From Pseudomonadota bacterium (GTDB lineage: Bacteria; Pseudomonadota; Gammaproteobacteria; Burkholderiales; Burkholderiaceae_C), in assembly GCA_023460715.1 (NCBI GenBank), contig JAEWPH010000269.1, positions 1-32,628 of the forward strand: 32,628 bases of DNA. The letters are read 5' to 3'. Below the pieces are notes generated by a model. It searched no databases, was not told the DNA's origin, and saw only the letters and a program-made list of their open reading frames with translations. A program made the translations under genes and the position numbers. Below, in pieces: positions 1 to 8,025 of the stretch; position 1 is the stretch's first letter; each line of letters begins with the position of its first letter.

Positions 1-353
1 TGCTTGCCCAGGATGACCAGGCCGGGCTGTTCCTTGTCCACCAGGGCCTTGAGCAGCTTGGCCACGGCCAGGGGCTGCAGCTCTTCGGTGGTCTCCACCA
101 GGATGGCGCGGTCGGCGCCGATGGCCAAGGCGGTGCGCAGCGTTTCCTGGCATTGCGTGACCCCGCAGGAGACGGCGATGACTTCGGTGACCACGCCCTT
201 TTCCTTCAGGCGCACGGCTTCCTCGCCGGCGATCTCGTCGAACGGGTTCATGCTCATCTTCACGTTGGCGATGTCCACCCCCGTGTTGTCCGACTTCACA
301 CGGACCTTCACGTTGTAGTCCACCACGCGTTTGACCGGGACCAAAACCTTCAT
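1..353 (-). CDS. etfB: Electron transfer flavoprotein beta subunit, N-terminal part (cut by window edge)
   Basis: The beta subunit pairs with EtfA to carry electrons from acyl-CoA and other flavin dehydrogenases to ETF-ubiquinone oxidoreductase in the cytoplasm. The visible 117 residues begin [17 protein letters not shown] and continue through an [20 protein letters not shown] stretch and an IGADRAIL segment, all typical of bacterial EtfB. The family is about 250 residues, so roughly half is present. The ATG at 351-353 has an AAGGAG ribosome site about 8 bases upstream, which fixes the start. A promoter with a consensus -10 lies 145 bases upstream. etfA would be expected next, outside the window on the left. 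The identification is secure. Confidence 0.95.
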   Translation of the reverse strand, partial: MKVLVPVKRVVDYNVKVRVKSDNTGVDIANVKMSMNPFDEIAGEEAVRLKEKGVVTEVIAVSCGVTQCQETLRTALAIGADRAILVETTEELQPLAVAKLLKALVDKEQPGLVILGK

Positions 354-496
354 TGCTGCGGCTCCTTGGAAATTGTTGATCGATTGACGTTCACGTAAAC
401 CGAACCATTCTATGTCCGGCCTCCGGACCGAATCCCTTCACGGGCTCAGGGTTGCGGCGGCACCGGAGAAAAAAGAACGACCGTGCTTTTTGAGGG

Positions 497-525
497 ATTA
501 TAGCCAGCCCATGGGGCGCTGAAAA
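497..525 (-). promoter_or_regulatory. Sigma70-type promoter for etfB
   Basis: On the minus strand there is a perfect TATAAT -10 (497-502), a 17-base spacer and a TTTTCA -35 (520-525; four of six consensus bases). It points at etfB and gives a leader of about 135-140 bases. The leader contains a small perfect hairpin (GTCCGG-CCT-CCGGAC, 414-428) of unknown role. Confidence 0.6.
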
Positions 526-847
526 CGCAGGCGGCTTGTGGTGTCGCTGCGGCGACTCTGCTGGTCCCCGCCGAGGCGGACCGGACGCAGGAGCGAGCCG
601 AGGCGGGCCTGGCACGAGCGGGCAGCGCTAGCGCCCTCTTCCCGACCTGCCGCGTTGCGCCTGTGCAGTGCGCTGGCGCCCGTCACAGGCTGCATGGCTT
701 TCGGAGGGCAGGTCCGCAGCGGCGGTCCCCCGCGCGGGCTATCTGACGACCGTGCCTTGTCTGGAACGGCAGCATGGGCAGCGCGCGGCACTGTACCGTC
801 GCCGCCGCAGGCCGCTCCCTCCCGGCAGCCCGCCCGCTAGGGCTGCA
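526..847. other. Intergenic stretch with no gene seen
   Basis: This region lies between the etfB promoter and the end of the AhpD-like gene. The open frames here have arginine/proline/alanine-rich translations typical of GC-rich noncoding DNA, with no recognisable domain. I see small GC-rich hairpins but no T-tract that would mark a terminator and no RNA gene. Confidence 0.5.
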
Positions 848-1306
848 TCAATGGCGGTCGGACCTGGCCCGCGGCTTCATTCGGAAGCTGACGCCCATGC
901 GGTTGATCGCGTTCATCGCGGCGATCGCCAGCGTGAGATCGACCAGTTCCTTTTCGGAAAAGACGGCCGAGGCCGCTGCGTAGGCCGCGTCGGAGGCGTG
1001 GGTTTCGCTGACCCGCGTGACCTCTTCCGTCCAGGCCAGGGCCGCCTGCTCCTGTTCCGAAAACAGGTAGGCGGCTTCGTGCCACACGGGTACCAGCACC
1101 ACGGTGTCGATCGCCATGCCGGCCTGGAGCAGGTCCCGCGTGTGGATGTCGATGCAGTGCGCGCACCCGTTCATCTGCGAGACGCGCAGAAAGACCAGAT
1201 GGATGAGCCGGTCGGACAAGCCTGTGCCCGTCGTGACGAAATGGTGCAGGCCCGAGACGGCCTTTGCTCCTTCTGGAGAAACCGCGAACCAGTTTGCGCG
1301 TTGCAT
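848..1306 (-). CDS. AhpD-like alkylhydroperoxidase / carboxymuconolactone decarboxylase family protein
   Basis: This is a 152-residue cytoplasmic protein. It carries the AhpD-type active-site signature CAHCIDIH (Cys48, Cys51, His55), followed by helices typical of the carboxymuconolactone decarboxylase fold (AAMNAINRMGVSFR near the C-terminus). Family members reduce peroxides through the CxxC pair or act on related substrates; the actual substrate cannot be read from sequence. I chose the ATG at 1304-1306 (MQRANWF) because family similarity begins there. The frame is open to 1420, but the upstream residues look non-coding, and an AAGGG lies about 9 bases before this ATG. It runs in the same direction as the upstream MscS gene, with 228 bases between. 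Confidence 0.85.
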   Translation of the reverse strand: MQRANWFAVSPEGAKAVSGLHHFVTTGTGLSDRLIHLVFLRVSQMNGCAHCIDIHTRDLLQAGMAIDTVVLVPVWHEAAYLFSEQEQAALAWTEEVTRVSETHASDAAYAAASAVFSEKELVDLTLAIAAMNAINRMGVSFRMKPRARSDRH

Positions 1307-1534
1307 ACCTTCCAACCCTTGTGTGAAGTGCCATCGCCCCGCGGAACCGCCCGCAGGACAGAAGGGCATTCTGCGAACGCATGGCACAGCCCGCCAGAGC
1401 CAAGAATCACCCAACGGCATAGGCCATGCCGCAACGCAGAGGCCGGCGGCACCTCTGCGGCAGTCAGCTCGCCCTCCCCCTGCCGCCTGGGAGCGCGCAG
1501 TTTTTCCGCCCGGCGCAGCGCCGCCGAACCCGGC

Positions 1535-2842
1535 TCAGCCTCGGGGCGGCGGCTCCACGGCCTCTTGCGCAGGCGAATCGGCAGCAGTCCGCACGGCCAC
1601 GCTTTCTGCCCCTTTGATCTGCACGACGCGCTGCGGATAGGGAATGTCCACCCCGGCCACGCGCAGGCCTTGGAGGATGGCGATGTTGATGGCCGAGCGC
1701 AGGTTGACCGTGCCCGCGCCGGGGTCGCTCACCCAGAAGTTCAGGCTGAACTCCAGGCCATCCGGCGCGAAGTTCACCAGATAGGCCACGGGCTCGGGCG
1801 TCTTGAGCACGCGCGGCTGCGCGGCGGCCGCGGCGCACAGGATCTGCTGCACCTGGGCCACGTCGCTGTCGTAGCCGACGACGATGTTGGAGGTGACGTT
1901 GAACTTGCGGTCGGCGTCCGAGAGGTTCTCCACGCGCTGGGTGATGAGCGTCTCGTTGGGCACGATGGATTCGCGCCCGTTGCCGGCGCGGATCAGGGTG
2001 TAGCGGGTCTTGATGTCGGTGATGCGGCCCTCGAAGCCGTCCACGCGCACGTTGTCGCCGATGCGCAGCGAGCGTTCCAGCAGGATCACGAAGCCGCTCA
2101 CATAGTTGGACGCCAGCTTCTGCAGGCCGAAGCCCAGCCCCACGCCCACCGCGCCGCCCAGCACCGACAGCGCCGTCAGATCCACCCCCACCGCGGACAG
2201 CGCGAACAGCATGGCGATCAGCAGCAGCACGGCGCGGGTCGCATTGACCGCCACCTTGCGCATGGAAAGGTCGGCCACCGACCGGTCGAGCACGCGCCGC
2301 TCGATGGTGGACGAGATCCACAGCGTGACGACCAGCACCAGGCCAGCCGAGAGCGTGCCCTGCAGCAGCATCAGCAGGTTGGTCTGGGTCTTGCCGAAAG
2401 AGATGCCGATGCCGGCCAGTTCCTCGCGCACGACGGGCAGCAGACCGACGATCCACAGCACGGCCACGCCCCAGGCCAGCCACGAGACGATGCGCTCCAC
2501 CAGCCGCATCAGCGAAGAGCGCGGAAACACCGTCGCCAGCACCCGCGCGCACAGCCGGATCAGCGCCAGCGACGTCAGCACCGGCACCGCCACGCGCAGC
2601 AGGAACACCGGCTGGTAATACGCCACGCCCACCTTGGCGGCGTAGACCAGCGCCAGCGCGAGCAGCGGGAACATCAACCCGTCCACCGTGCGCCGGCCGA
2701 ACCAGACGGATTCCGGCGGCTGCTGGCGCCCGACGGCGCGGCTCACGAAGTAGGCGGCGGCCAGGCACAGGGCCAGCACGCCCAGTTCCAGCCAGGTGCT
2801 GGAGTTGTTGAAGTCACGCAGCAGCTTGTCGAAAAGTTCCAT
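1535..2842 (-). CDS. Mechanosensitive ion channel, MscS family
   Basis: This 435-residue inner-membrane protein is predicted to open under membrane tension and release solutes during hypo-osmotic shock. About six hydrophobic segments occupy residues 20-222. They are followed by the glycine/alanine-rich pore helix of MscS channels (VLGGAVGVGLGFGLQKLASN, about 227-246). The cytoplasmic beta domain follows (RIGDNVRVDGFEGRITDI, then the PNETLI motif near 295-300), and then an alpha-beta C-terminal domain. The extra N-terminal helices make it longer than E. coli MscS (286 residues), so it resembles the larger YbdG/YjeP-like members, though still far short of MscK. It lies 80 bases downstream of the deacetylase-like gene in the same direction and may be cotranscribed with it. 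Confidence 0.9.
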   Translation of the reverse strand: MELFDKLLRDFNNSSTWLELGVLALCLAAAYFVSRAVGRQQPPESVWFGRRTVDGLMFPLLALALVYAAKVGVAYYQPVFLLRVAVPVLTSLALIRLCARVLATVFPRSSLMRLVERIVSWLAWGVAVLWIVGLLPVVREELAGIGISFGKTQTNLLMLLQGTLSAGLVLVVTLWISSTIERRVLDRSVADLSMRKVAVNATRAVLLLIAMLFALSAVGVDLTALSVLGGAVGVGLGFGLQKLASNYVSGFVILLERSLRIGDNVRVDGFEGRITDIKTRYTLIRAGNGRESIVPNETLITQRVENLSDADRKFNVTSNIVVGYDSDVAQVQQILCAAAAAQPRVLKTPEPVAYLVNFAPDGLEFSLNFWVSDPGAGTVNLRSAINIAILQGLRVAGVDIPYPQRVVQIKGAESVAVRTAADSPAQEAVEPPPRG

Positions 2843-2922
2843 GGTGTCCGGGCAGGGGCGCCTGCGCCGCGGGGGCGCATGGTGCTTCGATTCAATATCG
2901 CAGGATCAGGGGTTCAAGCGTT

Positions 2923-3876
2923 TCAGAGATCGGCCAGCACGCGCAGGTGCGCTTCCACGCTGCGCGCCAGCGGGTCCATCATGTAGCCGCCCTCCAGGCA
3001 CGAGACGATGCGCCCCTTGCTGAAGCGGCGCGCCACGTCTTTGATGCGCTGGGTGATCCAGGTGTAGTCCTGCTCGGTAAGGCCGAGCTGGCCCATGTCG
3101 TCGTCCCGGTGGGCGTCGAAACCGGCCGAGACGAAGATCATCTCGGGCTTGAAGGCCTCCAGGCGCGGGATCCACATCATCTCGACGATCTCGCGCACAT
3201 CCATGCCCTTGGTGTAGGCCGGCACGGGCACGTTCAGCATGTTGGCGGCCGGCGCCTGGTCGCCGCTGTAGGGATAGAACGGGTGCTGGAAGATGCTGAC
3301 CATCAGCGCGCGCGGGTCGCCCGAGAGGATGTCTTCCGTGCCGTTGCCGTGGTGCACATCGAAGTCCACCACCGCCACGCGGCTGAGCTTGTAGCGCTGC
3401 AGCGCGTACTTGGCGGCGATGGCCACGTTGTTGAAGAAGCAAAAGCCCATGGCCTTGCTGCGCGTGGCGTGGTGGCCCGGCGGGCGCACGCAGCAAAAGG
3501 CGTTCTCCAGATCGCCTGCCAGCACGGCGTCCGTCGCGGCCAGCGCCGCGCCGGCGGCCCGCAGCGAGGCGGCCCAGGTGTGGGTGTTGATGGAGGTGTC
3601 GGTGTCGATCTGCGCGTGCTCGGGGCCGCCCGCCAGCAGTTCCTCGGCCAGGCGGTCGGACATGCCGCGCAGCGAGGCCACGTACAGCCGGTCATGGGCC
3701 AGCTCGACGTCGGTGAGGGAGGCCTCGGGCGCTTCGTAGCGCTCCAGCGCGTCGGCCACGCCGGTGACGAGCAGGCGGTCTTCGATGGCGTCCAGCCGGG
3801 CGGGACATTCGGGATGCCCCGGGCCCATCTCGTGCTTCCAGCATTCGCGGTGGGTGAAATAGCCTGTCTTGCTCAC
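2923..3876 (-). CDS. Histone deacetylase-like amidohydrolase (class II HDAC/acetylpolyamine amidohydrolase family)
   Basis: This 317-residue protein belongs to the zinc-dependent deacetylases. Bacterial members remove acyl groups from polyamines or protein lysines. All core motifs are visible: tandem histidines in RPPGHH (135-136), zinc ligands in DFDVHHG (Asp173, His175) and SAGFDAH (Asp254), and the catalytic Tyr in EGGY (298). The N-terminal MGPGHPECPARL segment is also characteristic. I chose the GTG at 3874-3876 because GGGGA lies about 5 bases upstream; no ATG fits the family start. It is divergent from moxR with only 45 bases between the starts, so the two promoters must overlap or lie inside the genes. 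The substrate is unknown. Confidence 0.9.
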   Translation of the reverse strand: MSKTGYFTHRECWKHEMGPGHPECPARLDAIEDRLLVTGVADALERYEAPEASLTDVELAHDRLYVASLRGMSDRLAEELLAGGPEHAQIDTDTSINTHTWAASLRAAGAALAATDAVLAGDLENAFCCVRPPGHHATRSKAMGFCFFNNVAIAAKYALQRYKLSRVAVVDFDVHHGNGTEDILSGDPRALMVSIFQHPFYPYSGDQAPAANMLNVPVPAYTKGMDVREIVEMMWIPRLEAFKPEMIFVSAGFDAHRDDDMGQLGLTEQDYTWITQRIKDVARRFSKGRIVSCLEGGYMMDPLARSVEAHLRVLADL

Positions 3877-3921
3877 AGTGATTCCCCGATGCCTCGTTCT
3901 TTTTTCGGATAACGTCGCGCC

Positions 3922-4842
3922 ATGCACGCACAGCACAAGATCAAGTCTCTTCTGGACCAGCTTAACACGGTGATCGTCGGCAAAGAGGCCCATGTGCAGG
4001 ACTGCGTGGCATGCCTGCTGGCCGGCGGGCACCTGCTGATCGAGGACGTTCCCGGGGTCGGCAAGACCACCCTGGCGCACGCGCTGGCGCGCACCTTCGG
4101 CCTGCAGTTCTCGCGCGTGCAGTTCACCGCCGACCTGATGCCCAGCGACCTCACCGGCGTGTCGGTCTACGAGCGCGGGCGCGAGTCCTTCGTCTTCCAT
4201 CCCGGCCCGGTCTTCGCCCAGGTGCTGCTGGCCGACGAGATCAACCGTGCCAGCCCCAAGACCCAGAGCGCGCTGCTGGAGGCCATGGAGGAAAAGCAGG
4301 TGTCGGTGGAAGGCGAGACCCGCGCCCTGCCCCACCCGTTCTTCGTGATCGCCACGCAGAACCCGCATGACCAGCTCGGCACCTTCGCCCTGCCCGAGTC
4401 GCAGCTGGACCGCTTCCTCATGCGGATCTCGCTCGGCTACCCCGACCGTTCCGCCGAGCGCCTGCTGCTGGCCGGCAGCGACCGCCGCGACATGGTCGAT
4501 TCGCTGCTGCCGCTGCTGTCGCTGCAGGAGCTGGCCGCGCTGCAGCAGCAGGTGCTGGCCGTGCACACGGCCGACCCGCTGCTCAACTACGTGCAGGACC
4601 TGATCGCCGCCACGCGCTCGGGCCGCTGGTTCCTGCAGGGCCTGTCGCCCCGCGCGGGCATTGCCTTGATGCGCGCCGCCAAGGCGCAGGCGATGATCGC
4701 CGGGCGCGACTATGTGGCGCCGGACGACGTGCAGGCCATCCTGCCGCAGACCATCGCGCACCGCCTGGTGCCCGTGGGCGACGCCGGCCGCGGCGCCGTG
4801 GAGCAGGTGCGCGCCATGGTCGACGCCACTCCGCTGCCCTGA
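3922..4842 (+). CDS. moxR: MoxR-type AAA+ ATPase
   Basis: This 306-residue cytoplasmic ATPase belongs to the MoxR family, which act as chaperones or assembly factors for partner proteins, often encoded with DUF58 and VWA proteins. The Walker A is PGVGKTT (44-50), the Walker B is LLADEINR (102-109), and the sensor motif is ATQNP (144-148). The MoxR-specific PESQLDRFLMR and LSPRAGIALMRAAKA segments are present. It is followed after 3 bases by a DUF58 gene and then by a transglutaminase-like membrane protein, a standard operon in proteobacteria. The ribosome site is weak (GGATAA about 11 bases before the ATG). The client is unknown; the neighbouring genes suggest cell-envelope work. Confidence 0.93.
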   Translation: MHAQHKIKSLLDQLNTVIVGKEAHVQDCVACLLAGGHLLIEDVPGVGKTTLAHALARTFGLQFSRVQFTADLMPSDLTGVSVYERGRESFVFHPGPVFAQVLLADEINRASPKTQSALLEAMEEKQVSVEGETRALPHPFFVIATQNPHDQLGTFALPESQLDRFLMRISLGYPDRSAERLLLAGSDRRDMVDSLLPLLSLQELAALQQQVLAVHTADPLLNYVQDLIAATRSGRWFLQGLSPRAGIALMRAAKAQAMIAGRDYVAPDDVQAILPQTIAHRLVPVGDAGRGAVEQVRAMVDATPLP

Positions 4843-4845
4843 GCC

Positions 4846-5865
4846 ATGGCACCCCCCGCCGCCGCCCTGCCCGCGCCGGATGGCCGCGCACGTGTGCCGC
4901 ATCCCTGGGCCGCACTCTCGCGCCGCTGGCAGCGCTGGTGGCAGGCCCGCCTGCCGCGCACCGATACGGTCACGCTCACGCAGCGCAACGTCTACATCCT
5001 GCCCACCGGCGCAGGCTGGATGCTGGCGCTCACGCTGCTGGTGCTGCTGATCGCGTCGATCAACTTCCAGCTCAACCTGGGATACCTGCTCACCTTCCTG
5101 CTGGCGGGCAGCGCGGTGGTGGGCATGCACCTGTGCCACGCCACGCTGCGCGGCCTGACGCTGCACCTGCTGCCGCCGGAGCCGCAGTTCCTGGGCAGCA
5201 GCACGGCGTTCGAGATCCAGCTCACCAGTGCGCGCGCGTCCACCCGCTACGGCGTCGGCGTGGCGGTGCACGGCAGCGGCCAGTGGGTCTGGACGGATGT
5301 GCCCGCGGAAGGCAGTGCGACGGTGCACGTGGCCTTCCGCCCCGAGCGGCGCGGCCTGCACCCGGTGCCCACGCTCACGGCCGAGACGCATTTTCCGCTG
5401 GGCACCTTCCGCGTATGGACGCTGTGGCGCCCCGCCGCCGAGGTGCTGGTGTATCCCCAGCCCGAGATGCCGGCCCCGCCGCTGCCGGCGGGCGAGCCGC
5501 GCGCCGGCGGCGCAGGCAGCGCAAGTGCCCAGGGCATCGGCGAGTTCGACGGCGTGCGGGCCTACCGGCGCGGCGACCCGCTCAAGCTGGTGGTGTGGAA
5601 GAAGGCCGCCAAGTCGCTCGGCACGGGCACGGACGACCTGGTGAGCCGCGATGCGCAGCAGGCCCAGCGCCAGGAGCTGTGGCTGGACCCCGGCGCCACC
5701 GGCCTGATGGACCCGGAAGCGCGCCTGAGCCGCCTGACGTCGTGGGTGCTGCAGGCCGACCGGCTGGGCGTGGAATACGGCCTGCGGCTGCCGGGTGGAG
5801 AGATCGCCCCGGACAGCGGCGCCGCCCACCAGAGGCGCTGCCTGGAGGCACTGGCCCTGGCCTGA
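4846..5865 (+). CDS. DUF58 domain protein
   Basis: This 339-residue membrane-anchored protein is of unknown molecular role. Two hydrophobic helices lie near residues 60-95. They are followed by a soluble beta-rich part and the conserved DUF58 signature (GEFDGVRAYRRGDPLKLVVW, from about residue 232). DUF58 proteins are encoded next to MoxR ATPases and are thought to be their partners, with a fold related to VWA domains. It starts 3 bases after the moxR stop, so translation is probably coupled. The next gene begins about 110 bases later, with a dispersed repeat between. Confidence 0.9.
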   Translation: MAPPAAALPAPDGRARVPHPWAALSRRWQRWWQARLPRTDTVTLTQRNVYILPTGAGWMLALTLLVLLIASINFQLNLGYLLTFLLAGSAVVGMHLCHATLRGLTLHLLPPEPQFLGSSTAFEIQLTSARASTRYGVGVAVHGSGQWVWTDVPAEGSATVHVAFRPERRGLHPVPTLTAETHFPLGTFRVWTLWRPAAEVLVYPQPEMPAPPLPAGEPRAGGAGSASAQGIGEFDGVRAYRRGDPLKLVVWKKAAKSLGTGTDDLVSRDAQQAQRQELWLDPGATGLMDPEARLSRLTSWVLQADRLGVEYGLRLPGGEIAPDSGAAHQRRCLEALALA

Positions 5866-5889
5866 CGCAGCGAACATGAGCATCCCATC

Positions 5890-5940
5890 GGCCTTCAGCG
5901 CAATACCGACAAGCGCCTACAGCTATATTATTTATAGCAA
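5890..5940 (-). repeat. Dispersed short repeat, copy A
   Basis: This is one of four related copies in the window. It contains an AAGCGC inverted repeat (CAGCGCA...CAAGCGCC) followed by GCTAT-attattt-ATAGC, a hairpin with an AT-rich loop that stands out in this GC-rich DNA. It lies between the DUF58 gene and the transglutaminase gene, inside a probable operon. It is in the opposite orientation to copies B and D, and shares the trailing TTAGCA with copy C. Confidence 0.7.
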
Positions 5941-5973
5941 GAAAATTAGCAGCCCGCGCTGTACGAGGGCCGC

Positions 5974-8016
5974 ATGAATCTGCGCCAGCAACTGCAGACC
6001 CTGCCGCGCGATGCGCGGGACACCCTGTTCCTGCTTGCCGTGGTGGCCTGGGTCATCCTGCCCCAGGTGGGCCGGCTGCCGCTGTGGACGAGCGCCTTCG
6101 CGGGCGCGCTGCTGCTGTGGCGCGGCGCGCTGGCCTGGCGGGGCCGGCCCCTGCCTGGCCGCTGGGTGCTGGGCGGCCTGCTCGCGCTGACGCTGGCGCT
6201 CACCGTGGCCACGCACCGCACCATCGTGGGGGCCGAGGCCGGCGTCACGCTGATCGTGATGCTGCTGGCGCTCAAGACGCTGGAGCTGCGGGCGCGGCGC
6301 GATGCCATGGTGGTGTTCTTCCTGGGCTTCTTCACGATGCTCAGCAACTTCCTGCATTCGCAATCGCTTCTGACCGCCGCCGCCATGCTGGTGGCCCTGC
6401 TGGGCCTGCTCACCGCCCTGGTTAATGCGCACATGCCGGTCGGCCGGCCGCCGCTGGCGCAGTCCATGCGCCTGGCCGGGCGCATGGCGCTGCTGGGGGC
6501 GCCCATCATGCTGGCGCTGTTCGTGCTGTTTCCGCGCATGGCGCCGCTGTGGGGCACGCCCAGCGATCCGAACCAGGGGCGCAGCGGCCTGTCGTCCGAG
6601 ATGCGCATCGGCAACATCGCCTCGCTGGTGCTGGACGACAGCGTGGCGCTGCGCGTGCGCTTTCTCACGCCGGGCGGTCAGCCGCCACCGCAGAGTGCGC
6701 TGTACTTCCGCGGGCCCGTTCTGACGGCCTTCAACGGCCGCGACTGGTATGCCCTGTCGCAGCCCGAGGGCCAGGCCCTCGCCGGCGCCTCGCCTGCGCC
6801 GGCCCGGCTGGAGGTGCAGGGCGAGCCGCTGCGCTACGAACTCACGCTGGAGCCGCACCGCCAGCCCTGGCTGCTGACGCTGGATGCGGCACCCGAAGCC
6901 CCCCAGGTGCCCGAAGGCCTGCGCGCCTTCATGTCGCCCGAGCTGGCGTGGACGGCCAACCGTCCCATCCGCGAAGTGCTGCGCTACCAGGCGCAGAGCT
7001 ACCCGCGCTTCACCCACGGCCCGGAGACCCGCACCCGCGCCCTGCGCGCCTATGTGCAGCTGCCGGCCGGCCTGAACCCCCGCACGCTGGAGCTGGCCCG
7101 CCAAATGCGCCAAGACCCGCAACTGGCCGGGGCCGATGCCGAGGCTTTCGTGCAGGCCGCGCTGCAGCGGCTGCGCACCGGGGGCTACACCTACACGCTG
7201 GAGCCCGGCGTCTACGGCCAGCACACGGCCGACGAGTTCTGGTTCGATGCCAAGCAGGGCTTCTGCGAGCACATCGCCTCGGCCTTCGTGGTGCTGATGC
7301 GCGCGCTGGACATCCCGTCGCGCATCGTCACCGGCTACCAGGGCGGCGAGCTGAACGGCGTCGACGGCTACTGGACGGTGCGCCAGGCCGACGCCCACGC
7401 CTGGGCGGAGGTCTGGATGGAAGGCCGCGGCTGGCTGCGCGTGGACCCGACCGGCGCCGTATCGCCCAGCCGCGTGGGCGCGTTCCAGCGGCTGCAGGCG
7501 CCCCGGGGCGCCTTCGGCAACGCCATGGATGCGGTCATCGATCCGTCGCTGGTACAAAGCCTCCGCGCCGTCTGGGAGGCCGTGAACAATGGCTGGAACC
7601 AGTGGGTGCTCAACTACACGCAGGCCCGCCAGATCGACCTGCTCAAGGCCCTGGGCATCGAGAGCCCCAGCTGGCAGGACCTGGCACGGGCGTTGGGCGG
7701 ACTGGCCGCGCTGGCGGCCCTGGGCGGATTGGGCTGGATGCTGTGGGAGCGCAGCCAGCACGATCCCTGGCTGCGCCTGCTCGACCGCGCACGCCGCCGC
7801 CTGGCGCGCGCCGGACTGCCGCTCGCCCCCCACCTGCCGCCGCGCACGATGGCGGCCCGCGCCCAGGCACAATTCGGCCCATCCGCCGACGCGGTAGCCG
7901 CCTGGCTGCTGCGCGTGGAGCAGGCCCGCTACGCCGCCCGCCCGGCCAGCGCCATCGCGCAGCTGCGGCGCGAGTTCCACGGCCTCCACTGGCCCAGCAC
8001 CGCACCGTCTTCCTGA
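5974..8016 (+). CDS. Membrane transglutaminase-like protein (DUF3488/TgpA type)
   Basis: This 680-residue inner-membrane protein has about five or six N-terminal helices (residues 15-190), a large periplasmic domain and one C-terminal helix (about 568-590). The periplasmic part contains a transglutaminase-like papain-fold domain with an apparent Cys-His-Asp triad: Cys431 in KQGFCEH, His475 in ADAHAWAEVW and Asp491 in RVDPTG. A homologue, TgpA of Pseudomonas aeruginosa, is essential there. The reaction and substrate are not known from sequence. The gene follows moxR and DUF58, so the three probably work as one envelope module. Its ATG has only a weak ribosome site (GAGGG), and copy A of the repeat lies just upstream. 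Confidence 0.9.
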   Translation: MNLRQQLQTLPRDARDTLFLLAVVAWVILPQVGRLPLWTSAFAGALLLWRGALAWRGRPLPGRWVLGGLLALTLALTVATHRTIVGAEAGVTLIVMLLALKTLELRARRDAMVVFFLGFFTMLSNFLHSQSLLTAAAMLVALLGLLTALVNAHMPVGRPPLAQSMRLAGRMALLGAPIMLALFVLFPRMAPLWGTPSDPNQGRSGLSSEMRIGNIASLVLDDSVALRVRFLTPGGQPPPQSALYFRGPVLTAFNGRDWYALSQPEGQALAGASPAPARLEVQGEPLRYELTLEPHRQPWLLTLDAAPEAPQVPEGLRAFMSPELAWTANRPIREVLRYQAQSYPRFTHGPETRTRALRAYVQLPAGLNPRTLELARQMRQDPQLAGADAEAFVQAALQRLRTGGYTYTLEPGVYGQHTADEFWFDAKQGFCEHIASAFVVLMRALDIPSRIVTGYQGGELNGVDGYWTVRQADAHAWAEVWMEGRGWLRVDPTGAVSPSRVGAFQRLQAPRGAFGNAMDAVIDPSLVQSLRAVWEAVNNGWNQWVLNYTQARQIDLLKALGIESPSWQDLARALGGLAALAALGGLGWMLWERSQHDPWLRLLDRARRRLARAGLPLAPHLPPRTMAARAQAQFGPSADAVAAWLLRVEQARYAARPASAIAQLRREFHGLHWPSTAPSS

Positions 8017-8025
8017 ACGCCCCGC

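Noticed and set aside
538..840. Small gene in the gap left of the AhpD-like gene
   Set aside because: There is no ribosome site, and its codon pattern and composition look like noncoding GC-rich sequence.
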